Positions 53,261 to 61,761 are shown, numbered from the stretch's first letter. The stretch: DNA of 64,000 bases from Pseudomonadales bacterium (GCA_024234395.1 JACKOH010000001.1:2065001-2129000), one strand, 5' to 3'. Translations and numbers: made by a program. Notes: generated by a model not told the origin, from the letters alone.

Positions 53261-53758
53261 ATGCGCAAAACAACCCTGACCAGAACCATGAAGTTCCTGC
53301 ACGTGATCGGTTCAATCGGCTTCTGCGGTGCCCTGCTGGCCCTGCTCGTACTGCACGCCTCGCTGCCCGACCCCGAGGCTGTGGCAAAGTTTGCGGCGCT
53401 CCGAATGGCCATGGGCAACGTTGCTGCCTGGGTGCTGCTGCCGTCAACCGGGCTGGTGGTTGTCTCGGGCCTGCTGGCCATGGCCATGAACGATCGATTT
53501 AAAAGTGCCGGCTGGACCTGGGCTAAGCTGGCAAGTGGGGTACTGATACTGGAAGGCACCCTGGTCTATGTGCAGGCACCGATGGAAAGAGCGGCCGGTG
53601 ATGCACTGGCCACCCTGGAAGGAGAGCTTGATCTGAGCAGCCTGGGTGCCACCCTGGTCTCCGAGTGGGCTTCATTCTGGGTCATTCTGGGGGTTGCCGC
53701 AGTGAACATAGTGCTTGGCGTATACCGGCCCCGTTTTTCCAGGCGGGTCGAAAAATAA
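53261..53758 (+). CDS. DUF2269-like integral membrane protein
   Basis: 165 residues with four predicted membrane helices (FLHVIGSIGFCGALLALLVLHA, AAWVLLPSTGLVVVSGLLAMAM, AKLASGVLILEGTLVYVQAP, FWVILGVAAVNIVLGVY). KFLHVIGSIGFCG and the Met/Trp-rich helices resemble the DUF2269 group of small membrane proteins, some of which have possible heme ligands. It lies 6 bp after the 89-residue protein and 83 bp before idi. Function is unknown; membership in the photosynthesis operon suggests a role in the photosynthetic membrane. Confidence 0.75.
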   Translation: MRKTTLTRTMKFLHVIGSIGFCGALLALLVLHASLPDPEAVAKFAALRMAMGNVAAWVLLPSTGLVVVSGLLAMAMNDRFKSAGWTWAKLASGVLILEGTLVYVQAPMERAAGDALATLEGELDLSSLGATLVSEWASFWVILGVAAVNIVLGVYRPRFSRRVEK

Positions 53759-53841
53759 GCCATCACACCGGACCTCGGAAGCTACCGAATGCCGCCGATT
53801 CGACCGGCAGTGTGATGCTGATGGATAGAGGAGAAATAAAA

Positions 53842-54387
53842 ATGAATAAACAAGTCTCTTTCGACAATGAACAGTTAATCCTGGTCGATGGAACCGGTGA
53901 ACCGATCGGATCAAAACCGAAACTCCAGTGTCATCAGGGTCACGGAATTCTTCACAAGGCGTTTTCCGTTTTCGTATTCAACAGCAGGAACCAGGTGCTG
54001 TTACAGAAACGCAGCGCCGAAAAAATGCTCTGGCCTGCTTACTGGTCGAACAGTTGCTGCAGCCACCCCCGCTACCACGAGGCGGAAACCGAGGCAGCCC
54101 ATCGACGAATCAGCGAGGAACTGGGCATTGAGGTGGACAACCTGGAAAAGCACTTCGATTTTGAATACCGGGCCACCTACAAGGACGTCGGTTCAGAATG
54201 GGAGCGTTGCTCCGTATTCACCGCCTTCAGCGATGATGAAGTCGAAGTGAATCCCAGTGAAATCGAGGACACCCGCTGGGTACCCAGCAACGAACTGGCC
54301 AACGTGCTGGCCGCCGAAACCGACCGGTTTACACCCTGGATCAAGCTGGAATGGAAGCAGTTGCTGCCACTTATTCAGTTCCGATAG
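53842..54387 (+). CDS. idi: Isopentenyl-diphosphate delta-isomerase, type 1
   Basis: 181 residues from the ATG at 53842, preceded by GAGGAGA. A Nudix-fold enzyme: ILHKAFSVFVFNSRNQVLLQKRSAEKMLWPAYWSNSCCSHPR contains the catalytic Cys (SNSCCSHP). The Glu-rich helix ETEAAHRRISEELGIEV supplies metal ligands. It interconverts IPP and DMAPP, feeding CrtE and so both carotenoids and the bacteriochlorophyll tail. Equivalent to the idi gene (ORF176) of the Rhodobacter cluster. Confidence 0.95.
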   Translation: MNKQVSFDNEQLILVDGTGEPIGSKPKLQCHQGHGILHKAFSVFVFNSRNQVLLQKRSAEKMLWPAYWSNSCCSHPRYHEAETEAAHRRISEELGIEVDNLEKHFDFEYRATYKDVGSEWERCSVFTAFSDDEVEVNPSEIEDTRWVPSNELANVLAAETDRFTPWIKLEWKQLLPLIQFR

Positions 54388-54458
54388 CTTCAGTACCGAT
54401 TGCACCGGCCCAATCGCCTCCCCCTGGTCTTGGTCGTGGTCGTGGTCGTGGTTGATGA

Positions 54459-54483
54459 CGCCCGGCGCCTGGATGGCCGGGCG
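54459..54483 (+). terminator. GC-rich hairpin after idi
   Basis: CGCCCGGC, a 9-nt loop, GCCGGGCG: an 8-bp perfect stem 72 bp downstream of the idi stop. It has no T-tract after it, so it is at best a Rho-assisted or partial terminator. Its position between the ppaA-idi operon and the next PpsR-type promoter supports an insulating role. Confidence 0.5.
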
Positions 54484-54509
54484 CAGCATGCCGGACGTGA
54501 CTTCAGCAG

Positions 54510-54561
54510 TGTAAGTCAAAATAGACGTAGCGTTTGACATATGTCTACTTTTGTTTACACT
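54510..54561 (+). promoter_or_regulatory. Promoter of the acsF unit with PpsR-type sites
   Basis: TTGACA (54534-54539) and TACACT (54556-54561), spacing 16, form a sigma-70-like promoter. An exact TGT-N12-ACA site at 54542-54559 covers the spacer and most of the -10. A near-site, TGT-N12-ACG, lies at 54510-54527 upstream of the -35. The gap between the two is 14 bp, not 8. A perfect 10-bp palindrome (GACATATGTC) is embedded at the -35 edge. The site would bring the aerobic cyclase under PpsR control. Confidence 0.8.
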
Positions 54562-54706
54562 GAGGATGTATATTCATAATTACACCAGATTACAACAATA
54601 AGTATCATCCCGGTGCCGACACCCGATCCTGGCAGTCGGTCAGTCTGCCCGGCTCCATCAGCGACAGGAAGCCGCCTTCCCGCCCCCTGATAGCTGGAGA
54701 ATCGCC

Positions 54707-55003
54707 ATGCTTTTTATCAGCCGCAAGACAGAAACAGCGCCCTGCGAGGTGGAAGTCAGTCACTGCTTCGAAAGTCTGCATGCACATGTCAAATTCCTGA
54801 ACGGGGCCATTATTCATCCTGGCGACGAGGTACTGATCCACGGCGCGCCGGTCCTGGCTCCCTACGGTGAAGTAGTCCGTGAAACACGCACGGCCACGAT
54901 CACCCGGGCATCGAAACTCGAACAGGTCTGGACCCGGCTGCGAGGGGACTTCGGTTTCATGGAACTCTGTGAATTTTCCTTTTCCGAGGAGGTATCGGTA
55001 TGA
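54707..55003 (+). CDS. Small conserved-type protein upstream of acsF
   Basis: 98 residues, soluble, no signal peptide: MLFISRKTETAPCEVEVSHCFESLHAHVKFLNGAIIHPGDEVLIHGAPVLAPYGE. The HPGDEVLIHGAPVxxPYGE block looks like a small beta-barrel. Small proteins of about this size sit directly before acsF in several proteobacterial photosynthesis clusters, and I believe this is one of them, but no function is known to me. Its stop overlaps the acsF ATG by 4 nt, so the two are co-translated; a cyclase accessory role is a reasonable guess. Confidence 0.8.
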   Translation: MLFISRKTETAPCEVEVSHCFESLHAHVKFLNGAIIHPGDEVLIHGAPVLAPYGEVVRETRTATITRASKLEQVWTRLRGDFGFMELCEFSFSEEVSV

Positions 55004-56130
55004 ATAAAGTCGAACAGGCGGCAGTGGCCCATTCCGCCGACGCCGGCAATGTGGAAGATGCCCTGGATGCCGGCAACTATCGCCAGGCTGTGATCGACAG
55101 CGAATCCGCCACCGCCGTGGCAATGCAGAACACGCTGCTGACGCCACGCTTCTACACCACCGACTTTGATGCCCTGGACGCCATCGACGTCAGCCCGGTG
55201 CGCGAAGAATGGGACAGACTCATTGCACGCATGAAGTCCGATCCGAACAAGGGACATTTCAAGAAGAACGCGGACTGGGAGCAGATTGACTGGGATGGCA
55301 TGGATCCAAAACTTCGCGCCGAATTTACCGACTTCCTGATTTCCTCCTGTACCGCTGAATTTTCCGGCTGTGTCCTCTACAAGGAAATGAAACGGCGCGG
55401 TAAAAATGAAGACATCACTACACTGTTCCAGTTGATGGCGCGTGACGAAGCCCGGCATGCGGGGTTCATCAACGATGCCCTGCGGGAAGCCGGTATTGCG
55501 GTTAACCTGACGTTCCTGACGGAGAAGAAGAAATACACTTTTTTCCAGCCTAAGTTCATCTTCTATGCAACCTATCTTTCAGAAAAGATTGGTTACGCAC
55601 GCTATATCACCATTTTCCGGCACCTGCAGAAGAATCCCCAGCACCGTTTTCATCCGATCTTCAAGTGGTTCGAGGAATGGTGTAATGATGAATTCGGCCA
55701 CGGCGAGGCGTTTGCCCTGTTGATGAAAACCGATCCCCGGCTTACCCGCGGCATCAACGCCCTGTGGATCAAATTCTTCCTGACTGCGGTTTACTCGACC
55801 ATGTTCGTTCGCGACCATCAGCGGCCAGCCTTTCATCAGGCCCTGGGTATCGATCCCGACTGGTTTGCTCAATCGGTTTTTACCAAGACCAGTGAAATTT
55901 CCAGACAGGTGTTCCCACTCACGCTGGATATCGATCACCCGCGCTGGAAGAAGAACCTCAAGGCCTTGCAGCGCGCGAATGTCGATCTGGCGGAGGCTCG
56001 CAAGAACGGCAGATTGATCAAGCGGCTGTTTGCCTCGGCTCGCGCCGGGCTGGCCTTTGTCGCCCTGTTAACGATACCGTCGATCAGGAACAAAGTGCCT
56101 GAACGGACGCGTCTGGAGCCGGTCTACTGA
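55000..56130 (+). CDS. acsF: Mg-protoporphyrin IX monomethyl ester oxidative cyclase
   Basis: 376 residues. The di-iron ligands are in EFTDFLISSCTAEFSGCVLYKEMKRR and RDEARHAGFIND (ExxH) and again in EEWCNDEFGHGEAF (ExxH). The N-terminal LLTPRFYTTDF is typical. AcsF uses O2 to form the isocyclic ring E, giving divinyl protochlorophyllide. No bchE (anaerobic cyclase) is seen in this window, so synthesis here depends on oxygen. It is separated from puhE, its usual neighbour, by 21 kb. Confidence 0.96.
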   Translation: MNKVEQAAVAHSADAGNVEDALDAGNYRQAVIDSESATAVAMQNTLLTPRFYTTDFDALDAIDVSPVREEWDRLIARMKSDPNKGHFKKNADWEQIDWDGMDPKLRAEFTDFLISSCTAEFSGCVLYKEMKRRGKNEDITTLFQLMARDEARHAGFINDALREAGIAVNLTFLTEKKKYTFFQPKFIFYATYLSEKIGYARYITIFRHLQKNPQHRFHPIFKWFEEWCNDEFGHGEAFALLMKTDPRLTRGINALWIKFFLTAVYSTMFVRDHQRPAFHQALGIDPDWFAQSVFTKTSEISRQVFPLTLDIDHPRWKKNLKALQRANVDLAEARKNGRLIKRLFASARAGLAFVALLTIPSIRNKVPERTRLEPVY

Positions 56131-56223
56131 GTTTTTGTCTCGCTTTTTTCAGAATGACACGGCTCTGACACTCTCATCGGCACGGATTCGCCACGCCATC
56201 CGAACAGGCGCAAGGATTAAGCT

Positions 56224-56739
56224 ATGGAAAAAGCCCCCGACCAGGTGGCGCAGCGACCGGAGAATGGCTCAAACCAGGACTTCGAGACCGGCATGAGTCG
56301 TAGTGCCAGAATCCTCGAAGTAGCCGAGAGCGGCATTTACCTGGTGGCTGGTTATATCCTCATGGTCGCGGCGGCCGGTCTGCTGCTGTCCGCACTGCTG
56401 GGCATGTTGCCGGATTTACAGAATCGCGATTTTACCAGTGCCGTGATCCACCTGCTGGACCGGTTGCTACTGGTGCTGATGCTGGCGGAACTGACCTTTA
56501 CGGTTCGACGCATTGCTCATACCCGCCAGCTTGAAGTGACCTCCTTCCTCGTTATCGCCATCATCGCCACGGTCCGGCGTATGCTGTTCATCACGGCGGA
56601 GCACGCCTCGGTGATGGATCTTGCCAATTCCCAGTTCCAGGCTTTCCTGGCGGAAATGGTGATCCTGTCTGTCCTCACCCTGTTCCTGGCCGGATCGGTC
56701 TTTTTGATCCGCCACAGCGGTGAATCACAAGTGGAATAG
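56224..56739 (+). CDS. PsiE-like membrane protein
   Basis: 171 residues with four membrane helices (YLVAGYILMVAAAGLLLSALLG, LLDRLLLVLMLAELTFTVRRI, VTSFLVIAIIATVRRMLFIT, FLAEMVILSVLTLFLAGSVFLI). ELTFTVRRIAHTRQLEVTSFLVIAIIATVRRMLFI matches the phosphate-starvation-inducible PsiE family. The family's function is unknown. It follows acsF by 93 bp on the same strand and may be co-transcribed. Confidence 0.75.
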   Translation: MEKAPDQVAQRPENGSNQDFETGMSRSARILEVAESGIYLVAGYILMVAAAGLLLSALLGMLPDLQNRDFTSAVIHLLDRLLLVLMLAELTFTVRRIAHTRQLEVTSFLVIAIIATVRRMLFITAEHASVMDLANSQFQAFLAEMVILSVLTLFLAGSVFLIRHSGESQVE

Positions 56740-56841
56740 CACGCCTGCCGGGAGTTCGGCTCCCGGCTTCAAATAGACAACAGTTGCTTTTCCTTTTATG
56801 CTCGAATCCGTTTCCCCTATTTCTCCAGAGGTCGCCGATCG

Positions 56842-58434
56842 ATGAGTGTTCTTCGCGCAGTACTGGTCACCCTGTTTTCGCTTGCCGTTTCGCTGGCCGC
56901 CGCCCAGGAAGATTATGATGTAGTCATTCGTGGTGGCCGCCTCATCGACGGTACGGGGAATCCCTGGTTCAGGGCGGATGTCGGCATCCGCGGTGAACGG
57001 ATTGTCCGCATCGGCGATCTTTCCGACGCTACTGCCGGACGGATTATCGATGCCAGTGGTCTCACTGTGACACCAGGGTTCATCGACCCGCACACCCACG
57101 CGCTGCGCGGCATCTTCGATGTGCCCACCGCGGAAAGCGCGCTACTTCAGGGCGTTACAACCCTTACCGAAGGAAATGACGGCAGCTCCCCTTTTCCTAT
57201 CGATGCCCATTACCGTGAGATCGAGGCCCTGGGCATCAGCCCCAACTGGTCGGTATTCGTAGGCCAGGGGACAGTCAGACAACTGGTGATCGGCAGCGAG
57301 GACCGACCTGCCACACCGGCGGAACTGGAACGCATGCAATCCATGATAGCCGAGGCCATGGAACAGGGAGCACTGGGTATTTCCACCGGACTGTTTTATG
57401 TACCGGGCAGTTTTACTCCAACCGAAGAGATTGTGGCGCTGTCACGGGTGGCCGCCAGTTATGGCGGAATCTACATATCGCACATGCGTGAGGAAGCCGC
57501 GCAACTGCTGGAATCGGTCCGGGAAACCATTCAGATCGGGGAACAGGCCGACATTCCTGTGCAGATCACCCACCATAAAGTCATTGGCGTGGAAAACTGG
57601 GGCAAGTCGGTTGAGTCCCTGCAACTGGTGGATCAGGCCCGGGCGCGCGGTATCGATGTCACTATCGATCAATACCCCTACACAGCTTCGCAGACTGGTA
57701 TCACGGCATTGATACCCCAGTGGGCCCAGGAAGGGGGAACCAGGCAGATGATTGCCCGACTCGACAGTCCCGAGACCCGCCCGACCATTAAGAACGCGGT
57801 GGTGGAAAAAATTCTTTTTGACCGTGGCGGCGGCGACCCCCGCAATGTGTTTATTTCCCGCAGTGCCTGGGATCGTTCCATAGAAGGCAAGAATCTCGCC
57901 CAGTTGGCCGAGGAACGGGGCCTGGAGCCAACCCCGGAAAACGCTGCCGAGGTGGTGTTCGACATCGTCAGGGGCGGCGGTGCCACTGCGGTCTATCATG
58001 CTATCGGTCCCGACGACGTGGATCGCATCATGCGCCATCCGGCTACTGCTATCGGTTCCGATGGCCCGCTCGGCGTGTTCGGTGTCGGCGCACCTCACCC
58101 CCGCCAGTACGGAACCTTTGCCAGGGTGTTGGGCTATTACGCCAGAGAGCGCGGTGTGATCAGCCTGGAACAGGCGGTGCGCAAGATGACCAGTCAGTCT
58201 GCACAACGTCTCGGATTTCACGACCGGGGACTGCTGGCGGAAGGATTTTATGCCGACATCGCCGTGTTCGACGCGGACGAAGTGGGCGACCGGGCCACTT
58301 TTGAAAATCCTCACCAGTATGCGGTCGGCATGAAGTTCGTACTGGTGAACGGAACACCGGTGGTGGAAAACGGTGCGCACACCGGCAAGCGCCCGGGCAA
58401 GGTTCTTTACGGACCGGGTTATTCCGGAAACTGA
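56842..58434 (+). CDS. Secreted D-aminoacylase-type amidohydrolase
   Basis: 530 residues with a Sec signal (LVTLFSLAVSLAAAQE). The metal-binding GFIDPHTHA near residue 78, YISHMREEA and QITHHKVIG, and the late GSDGPLGVFGVGAPHPRQYGTF belong to the N-acyl-D-amino-acid deacylase/D-aminoacylase branch of the amidohydrolases. Such enzymes release D-amino acids from N-acylated forms; the exact substrate is not deducible. The next gene is a Tat-exported asparaginase-like protein, so the pair may scavenge amide-linked nitrogen. Confidence 0.85.
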   Translation: MSVLRAVLVTLFSLAVSLAAAQEDYDVVIRGGRLIDGTGNPWFRADVGIRGERIVRIGDLSDATAGRIIDASGLTVTPGFIDPHTHALRGIFDVPTAESALLQGVTTLTEGNDGSSPFPIDAHYREIEALGISPNWSVFVGQGTVRQLVIGSEDRPATPAELERMQSMIAEAMEQGALGISTGLFYVPGSFTPTEEIVALSRVAASYGGIYISHMREEAAQLLESVRETIQIGEQADIPVQITHHKVIGVENWGKSVESLQLVDQARARGIDVTIDQYPYTASQTGITALIPQWAQEGGTRQMIARLDSPETRPTIKNAVVEKILFDRGGGDPRNVFISRSAWDRSIEGKNLAQLAEERGLEPTPENAAEVVFDIVRGGGATAVYHAIGPDDVDRIMRHPATAIGSDGPLGVFGVGAPHPRQYGTFARVLGYYARERGVISLEQAVRKMTSQSAQRLGFHDRGLLAEGFYADIAVFDADEVGDRATFENPHQYAVGMKFVLVNGTPVVENGAHTGKRPGKVLYGPGYSGN

Positions 58435-58547
58435 ACCGGTATTACCGGGACTTCTGAACTGTTCTGCATTGAATCCCCGTGGTCCTGGCTTCTCGCAAAC
58501 CAGGGGACTCAATTTTCTTCCAATAGTTGTCAACGAGGAACCGCACC

Positions 58548-59708
58548 ATGAGCAACACCAATAACGACCGTTCACCATTGCTCGATCGCCGCACCTTTCT
58601 TGGCGTCAGCACCACGATCGGCGCCATGGCGGCGGCCGGTGTCGGACCTGCCATCGCCCAGTTCCGTGCATCCAGGCCCGTTGTCATCAGCTCCGCCAAT
58701 GGCTTCGTCGCCACCAACGGCGGCAGCGAAACCTGTGTAGAACGGGCCTATCGGCTGATGACAGAAGGGACCGACGTGCTGGACGCCCTGATCGCCGGCG
58801 TCAATATCGTCGAACTGGATCCGGAGGACAGCAGCGTGGGTTATGGCGGTCTGCCCGATGCAGAGGGTCATGTCACCCTGGATTCCTGTTGTATGCACGG
58901 CCCGCTGAAGCGCGCCGGCGGCGTGGCCGCCCTGCAGGGCGTTCGCACACCGTCCCTGGTCGCCAGAGCGGTAGCCGATCTCACCGACCACCACCTGCTG
59001 GTGGATCGGGGCGCGCAGGACTTCGCCAGACAGATGGGTTTTACCATTGAGGACGATCTCAATACCGATCTCTCACGGCGGCGATACCTGGAATGGCGCC
59101 GCCGCATCGATCCGGCTCACTACCCCGATCCCCAGCGGCAGGCCAACCTGACTCCCGCAGACATCAACCGGTTCAGTAACGCCAGTCTGAAAGTTGCCGA
59201 GCAGATGGCCGCTGACGGACTGATCGATCCAGAACACCTGTTCGGCACCATCAACTGTAACGGCGTAAACCGTAACGGCGATGTCTGCGGTGTAACGACC
59301 ACCTCGGGCCTGGCCTGGAAAATTCCCGGTAGAGTTGGCGACAGTCCGATTCTCGGTGCCGGGCTCTATGTACACAACGACTTTGGCGCTGCCGGTTCCA
59401 CCGGCCGGGGCGAAGCCAATCTGTATAATCTGGCTTCATTCCTGGTCGTGGAAGAACTGCGTCGTGGCGCCGATCCCAAGGACGCCGGCATGGCTGCACT
59501 GCGCCGCATCTGGGAGAACACCGAACGACGCCTGTTACTCGATAATGGCGAACCGGCATTCGACGTGAATTTTTACGTGCTGGGCAAGGATGGTCGCCAC
59601 GCCGGTGTCGCCTTCTACGGCACCAGTGCCAGTGGGAATCAACGTAATTATGCCGTCTGCGACGAAAACGGCGGCCGCCATGAACCGATCGAGGGGCTGA
59701 TCCGCTGA
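58548..59708 (+). CDS. Glycosylasparaginase-type N-terminal nucleophile hydrolase, Tat-exported
   Basis: 386 residues from the ATG at 58548 with GAGGAA upstream. The N-terminus has a twin-arginine signal (LDRRTFLGVSTTIG). LFGTINCNGVN places a Thr at the expected autoproteolytic nucleophile. CGVTTTSGLAWKIPGRVGDSPILGAGLYVHNDFGAAGSTGRGE is the glycosylasparaginase signature. Family members cleave N4-(GlcNAc)-asparagine or related beta-aspartyl amides after self-cleavage at that Thr. The usual HDT context is FGT here, which could alter specificity. Confidence 0.88.
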   Translation: MSNTNNDRSPLLDRRTFLGVSTTIGAMAAAGVGPAIAQFRASRPVVISSANGFVATNGGSETCVERAYRLMTEGTDVLDALIAGVNIVELDPEDSSVGYGGLPDAEGHVTLDSCCMHGPLKRAGGVAALQGVRTPSLVARAVADLTDHHLLVDRGAQDFARQMGFTIEDDLNTDLSRRRYLEWRRRIDPAHYPDPQRQANLTPADINRFSNASLKVAEQMAADGLIDPEHLFGTINCNGVNRNGDVCGVTTTSGLAWKIPGRVGDSPILGAGLYVHNDFGAAGSTGRGEANLYNLASFLVVEELRRGADPKDAGMAALRRIWENTERRLLLDNGEPAFDVNFYVLGKDGRHAGVAFYGTSASGNQRNYAVCDENGGRHEPIEGLIR

Positions 59709-59717
59709 GGAACCTCC

Positions 59718-59753
59718 GCCGGTTACCGGTTGATTCTTAAACCGGTGACCGGC
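59718..59753 (+). other. Hairpin followed by an A-rich, purine-rich tract
   Basis: A 14-bp stem with one G-U pair (arms 59718-59731 and 59740-59753, 8-nt loop) follows the asparaginase stop. It is followed not by T residues but by about 100 bp of A-rich purine sequence up to the next gene. It may stabilise mRNA 3' ends; it is not a standard terminator. Confidence 0.5.
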
Positions 59754-59891
59754 TGAAAGCAGTAAAGAAGACAACAGAAAAGTAAAATAAGAACGCTCAG
59801 AAAGACAGGAAAGAACCAGAGAAAAAAGAAGAATAAACAATAACAATTAAGGAACTGCCGCTTTCGTGGCATTCCGGGGGAGATACTCATC

Positions 59892-61655
59892 ATGGCGGAG
59901 CAGCATCCTGCATTCGCGGTTCCGATAGCGCTGACGCGGCAACTGATCACGGGATTCACACTGATACTGTCCGGACAGCTATGCTGGGCTCAACAGTCGG
60001 CAACTCCAGGGAACGATGCAGAAGTATACCGACAGGTTGCCGAATCTCATGGACTCGGCGAGATCCTCGGTTATGGCCGCGGCGCATCTTTCGTGGATAT
60101 TGACGGCGATGGCGACGACGATCTGTTCGTGGCGGATACCGATGGTCGCCTGTTCGGACGCCCCTATGGTATGTCGATACTTTATACCAATGACGGTAGC
60201 GGCAATTTCCGCCCGGGGGAATTCAACTTCAATCCTGACGATTTTCTGGGCACCTGGGCCGGTTCCTTCGCTGATTTTGACAACGACGGCGACGCAGACC
60301 TGTTGGTAGTAAACGGCGGGTATACCAACAGTTCCACGTTGGCCTTGCTGGAAAACCGTGTCAACAGTGGACAGGGATTTGTTAATGTCACTACCGGGAC
60401 CGGTTTCCGATCCCCGGATCAGGCAGCCGAGACTCACGCCTGGTGGGGTGTCTCCTGGGCGGATTACGATAACGATGGCTGGCTGGATGTAATCGTCACC
60501 CGCCGCGAACAGCGTCCCCTGCTGTTCCACAATGACGGTGGAACGGCATTTACCGAACAGGGACTGCAGCTGGGTCTCGTAGACCCCGGGCAGCGTGACG
60601 CCAAGAACCCGGTCTGGATCGATTATGACGGTGACGGCGATCAGGATCTTTACCTGGCCGGTATGGACTGGCATGGCTTCTATGAAAACAGGGGTAATGG
60701 CTTTATTGCCGTCACCGATCAGGTTTTTGATTTACCTTTGGAAGGACACAGTGGGCTGCCAGCTGTGTTTGCGGCGGCCAGCGCGGATTTTGACCAAGAC
60801 GGGCTGGAAGACCTTTACCTGGGCCGCTGGGATTCCCAGGATTACATCCTGTTCGGCAATGGCAGTGGTGGCTTCGAACGGGTAGGCAGAGACAACGGGC
60901 TGGATTCAGTAAATCATATAAAACTGTCGGAAACCGACACCAATCCCATGGTTAATGAGGCACGACAATTACGGCGCCAAGACCGCCTTAACAGCCCTAC
61001 CGGTGAAGAAGTTAACATGGCTCCTTTTGAAAATACCATGGGCCTGGGCGTCGGCGACCTGTTCGATGACGGATTCCCGGACATAGTGATAGGTACTGGG
61101 GATCCCATGTTCAATGCCGCAGATATAATTCTCTGCAATCGAGGGCAGCGGATCTTTCAACGCTGTACCGAACGCTTTGTCGAAGCTGATGACCAGCATC
61201 GCCTGACTCGTGGACACGGTGCCGCCTTTGCCGACATCGATCACGACGGCTATACCGAGTTTTTCTTCAATCTGGGCGGCCATCCGGTATTCGATTTCAA
61301 TCAGAACGTCGAATCCCGTGAGACCAACAAGCTGTTCGTACGCCAGACCGAAGCAGCTGCCAATGCCGCCTGGATCAGGTTGATTGGTACCCGCAGCAAT
61401 CGCGATGCCGTCGGGGCCCGCGTAAAATGGGGCGAAGGCAGCGCAACCCGCTTCCAGTTTGTCAGGTCCACCTCCGGATTCCAGAGTCAGAACAGCAAAA
61501 CAATGTTACTACCTCTTGGCAACCGTAGCAGTCAGCCGGTGGTAATTGACTGGCCCAGCGGCGCAGTTTCCGAACTGACGGTATCCACCGGACAGACCTT
61601 GGAAATCGTGGAACCGGCGGCACGCGCCGATGCCGATCCAACCCTAACAAGATAA
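59892..61655 (+). CDS. Secreted FG-GAP/VCBS repeat protein with ASPIC/UnbV domain
   Basis: 587 residues. An N-terminal hydrophobic signal segment ends near CWAQQ. Six or more calcium-loop motifs of the DxDxDG type (DIDGDGDDD, DFDNDGDAD, DYDNDGWLD, DYDGDGDQD, DFDQDGLED, DIDHDGYTE) mark integrin-like beta-propeller blades. The C-terminal VGARVKWGEGSATRFQFV to VVIDWPSGAVSELTV is an ASPIC/UnbV domain. Such proteins are secreted or surface-bound; no enzymatic role is established. GGGGGAGA precedes the ATG. Confidence 0.88.
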   Translation: MAEQHPAFAVPIALTRQLITGFTLILSGQLCWAQQSATPGNDAEVYRQVAESHGLGEILGYGRGASFVDIDGDGDDDLFVADTDGRLFGRPYGMSILYTNDGSGNFRPGEFNFNPDDFLGTWAGSFADFDNDGDADLLVVNGGYTNSSTLALLENRVNSGQGFVNVTTGTGFRSPDQAAETHAWWGVSWADYDNDGWLDVIVTRREQRPLLFHNDGGTAFTEQGLQLGLVDPGQRDAKNPVWIDYDGDGDQDLYLAGMDWHGFYENRGNGFIAVTDQVFDLPLEGHSGLPAVFAAASADFDQDGLEDLYLGRWDSQDYILFGNGSGGFERVGRDNGLDSVNHIKLSETDTNPMVNEARQLRRQDRLNSPTGEEVNMAPFENTMGLGVGDLFDDGFPDIVIGTGDPMFNAADIILCNRGQRIFQRCTERFVEADDQHRLTRGHGAAFADIDHDGYTEFFFNLGGHPVFDFNQNVESRETNKLFVRQTEAAANAAWIRLIGTRSNRDAVGARVKWGEGSATRFQFVRSTSGFQSQNSKTMLLPLGNRSSQPVVIDWPSGAVSELTVSTGQTLEIVEPAARADADPTLTR

Positions 61656-61732
61656 CACCTTGAGCTACGTCAGCTTTTTGGTGCGGGACCCTCGACAACT
61701 GCACTCCCCTGTAGTTGAATCAGGGCTACCGG

Positions 61733-61761
61733 CAGGGACAGACCCTTCGGGTCTGTCCCTG
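61733..61761. repeat. Perfect 13-bp inverted repeat, REP-like
   Basis: CAGGGACAGACCC, TTC, GGGTCTGTCCCTG: perfect 13-bp arms with a 3-nt loop in the 212-bp gap before the DsrE-like gene. The GGGACAGACCC core resembles palindromic elements found in many copies in bacterial genomes. No T-tract follows, so it is more likely a dispersed palindrome than a terminator. Only one copy lies in this window. Confidence 0.6.

Larger units (their letters stand above)
54388..54706. other. Intergenic region between idi and the acsF unit
   Basis: 319 bp with no gene. It contains a GGTCGT-type hexamer tandem repeat (about 54426-54455), a GC-rich hairpin (54459-54483), a promoter with PpsR-type sites (54510-54561) and a leader of about 140 bp before the 98-residue gene. 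The A/T-rich part at 54505-54600 contrasts with GC-rich flanks. Confidence 0.8.

Noticed and set aside
54426..54455. Possible CRISPR-like repeat
   Set aside because: It is a simple hexamer tandem repeat without spacers and with no cas genes nearby.
57442..58578. A 378-codon minus-strand frame opposite the amidohydrolase
   Set aside because: The + strand gene has metal-binding motifs and a signal peptide; the antisense frame has neither.
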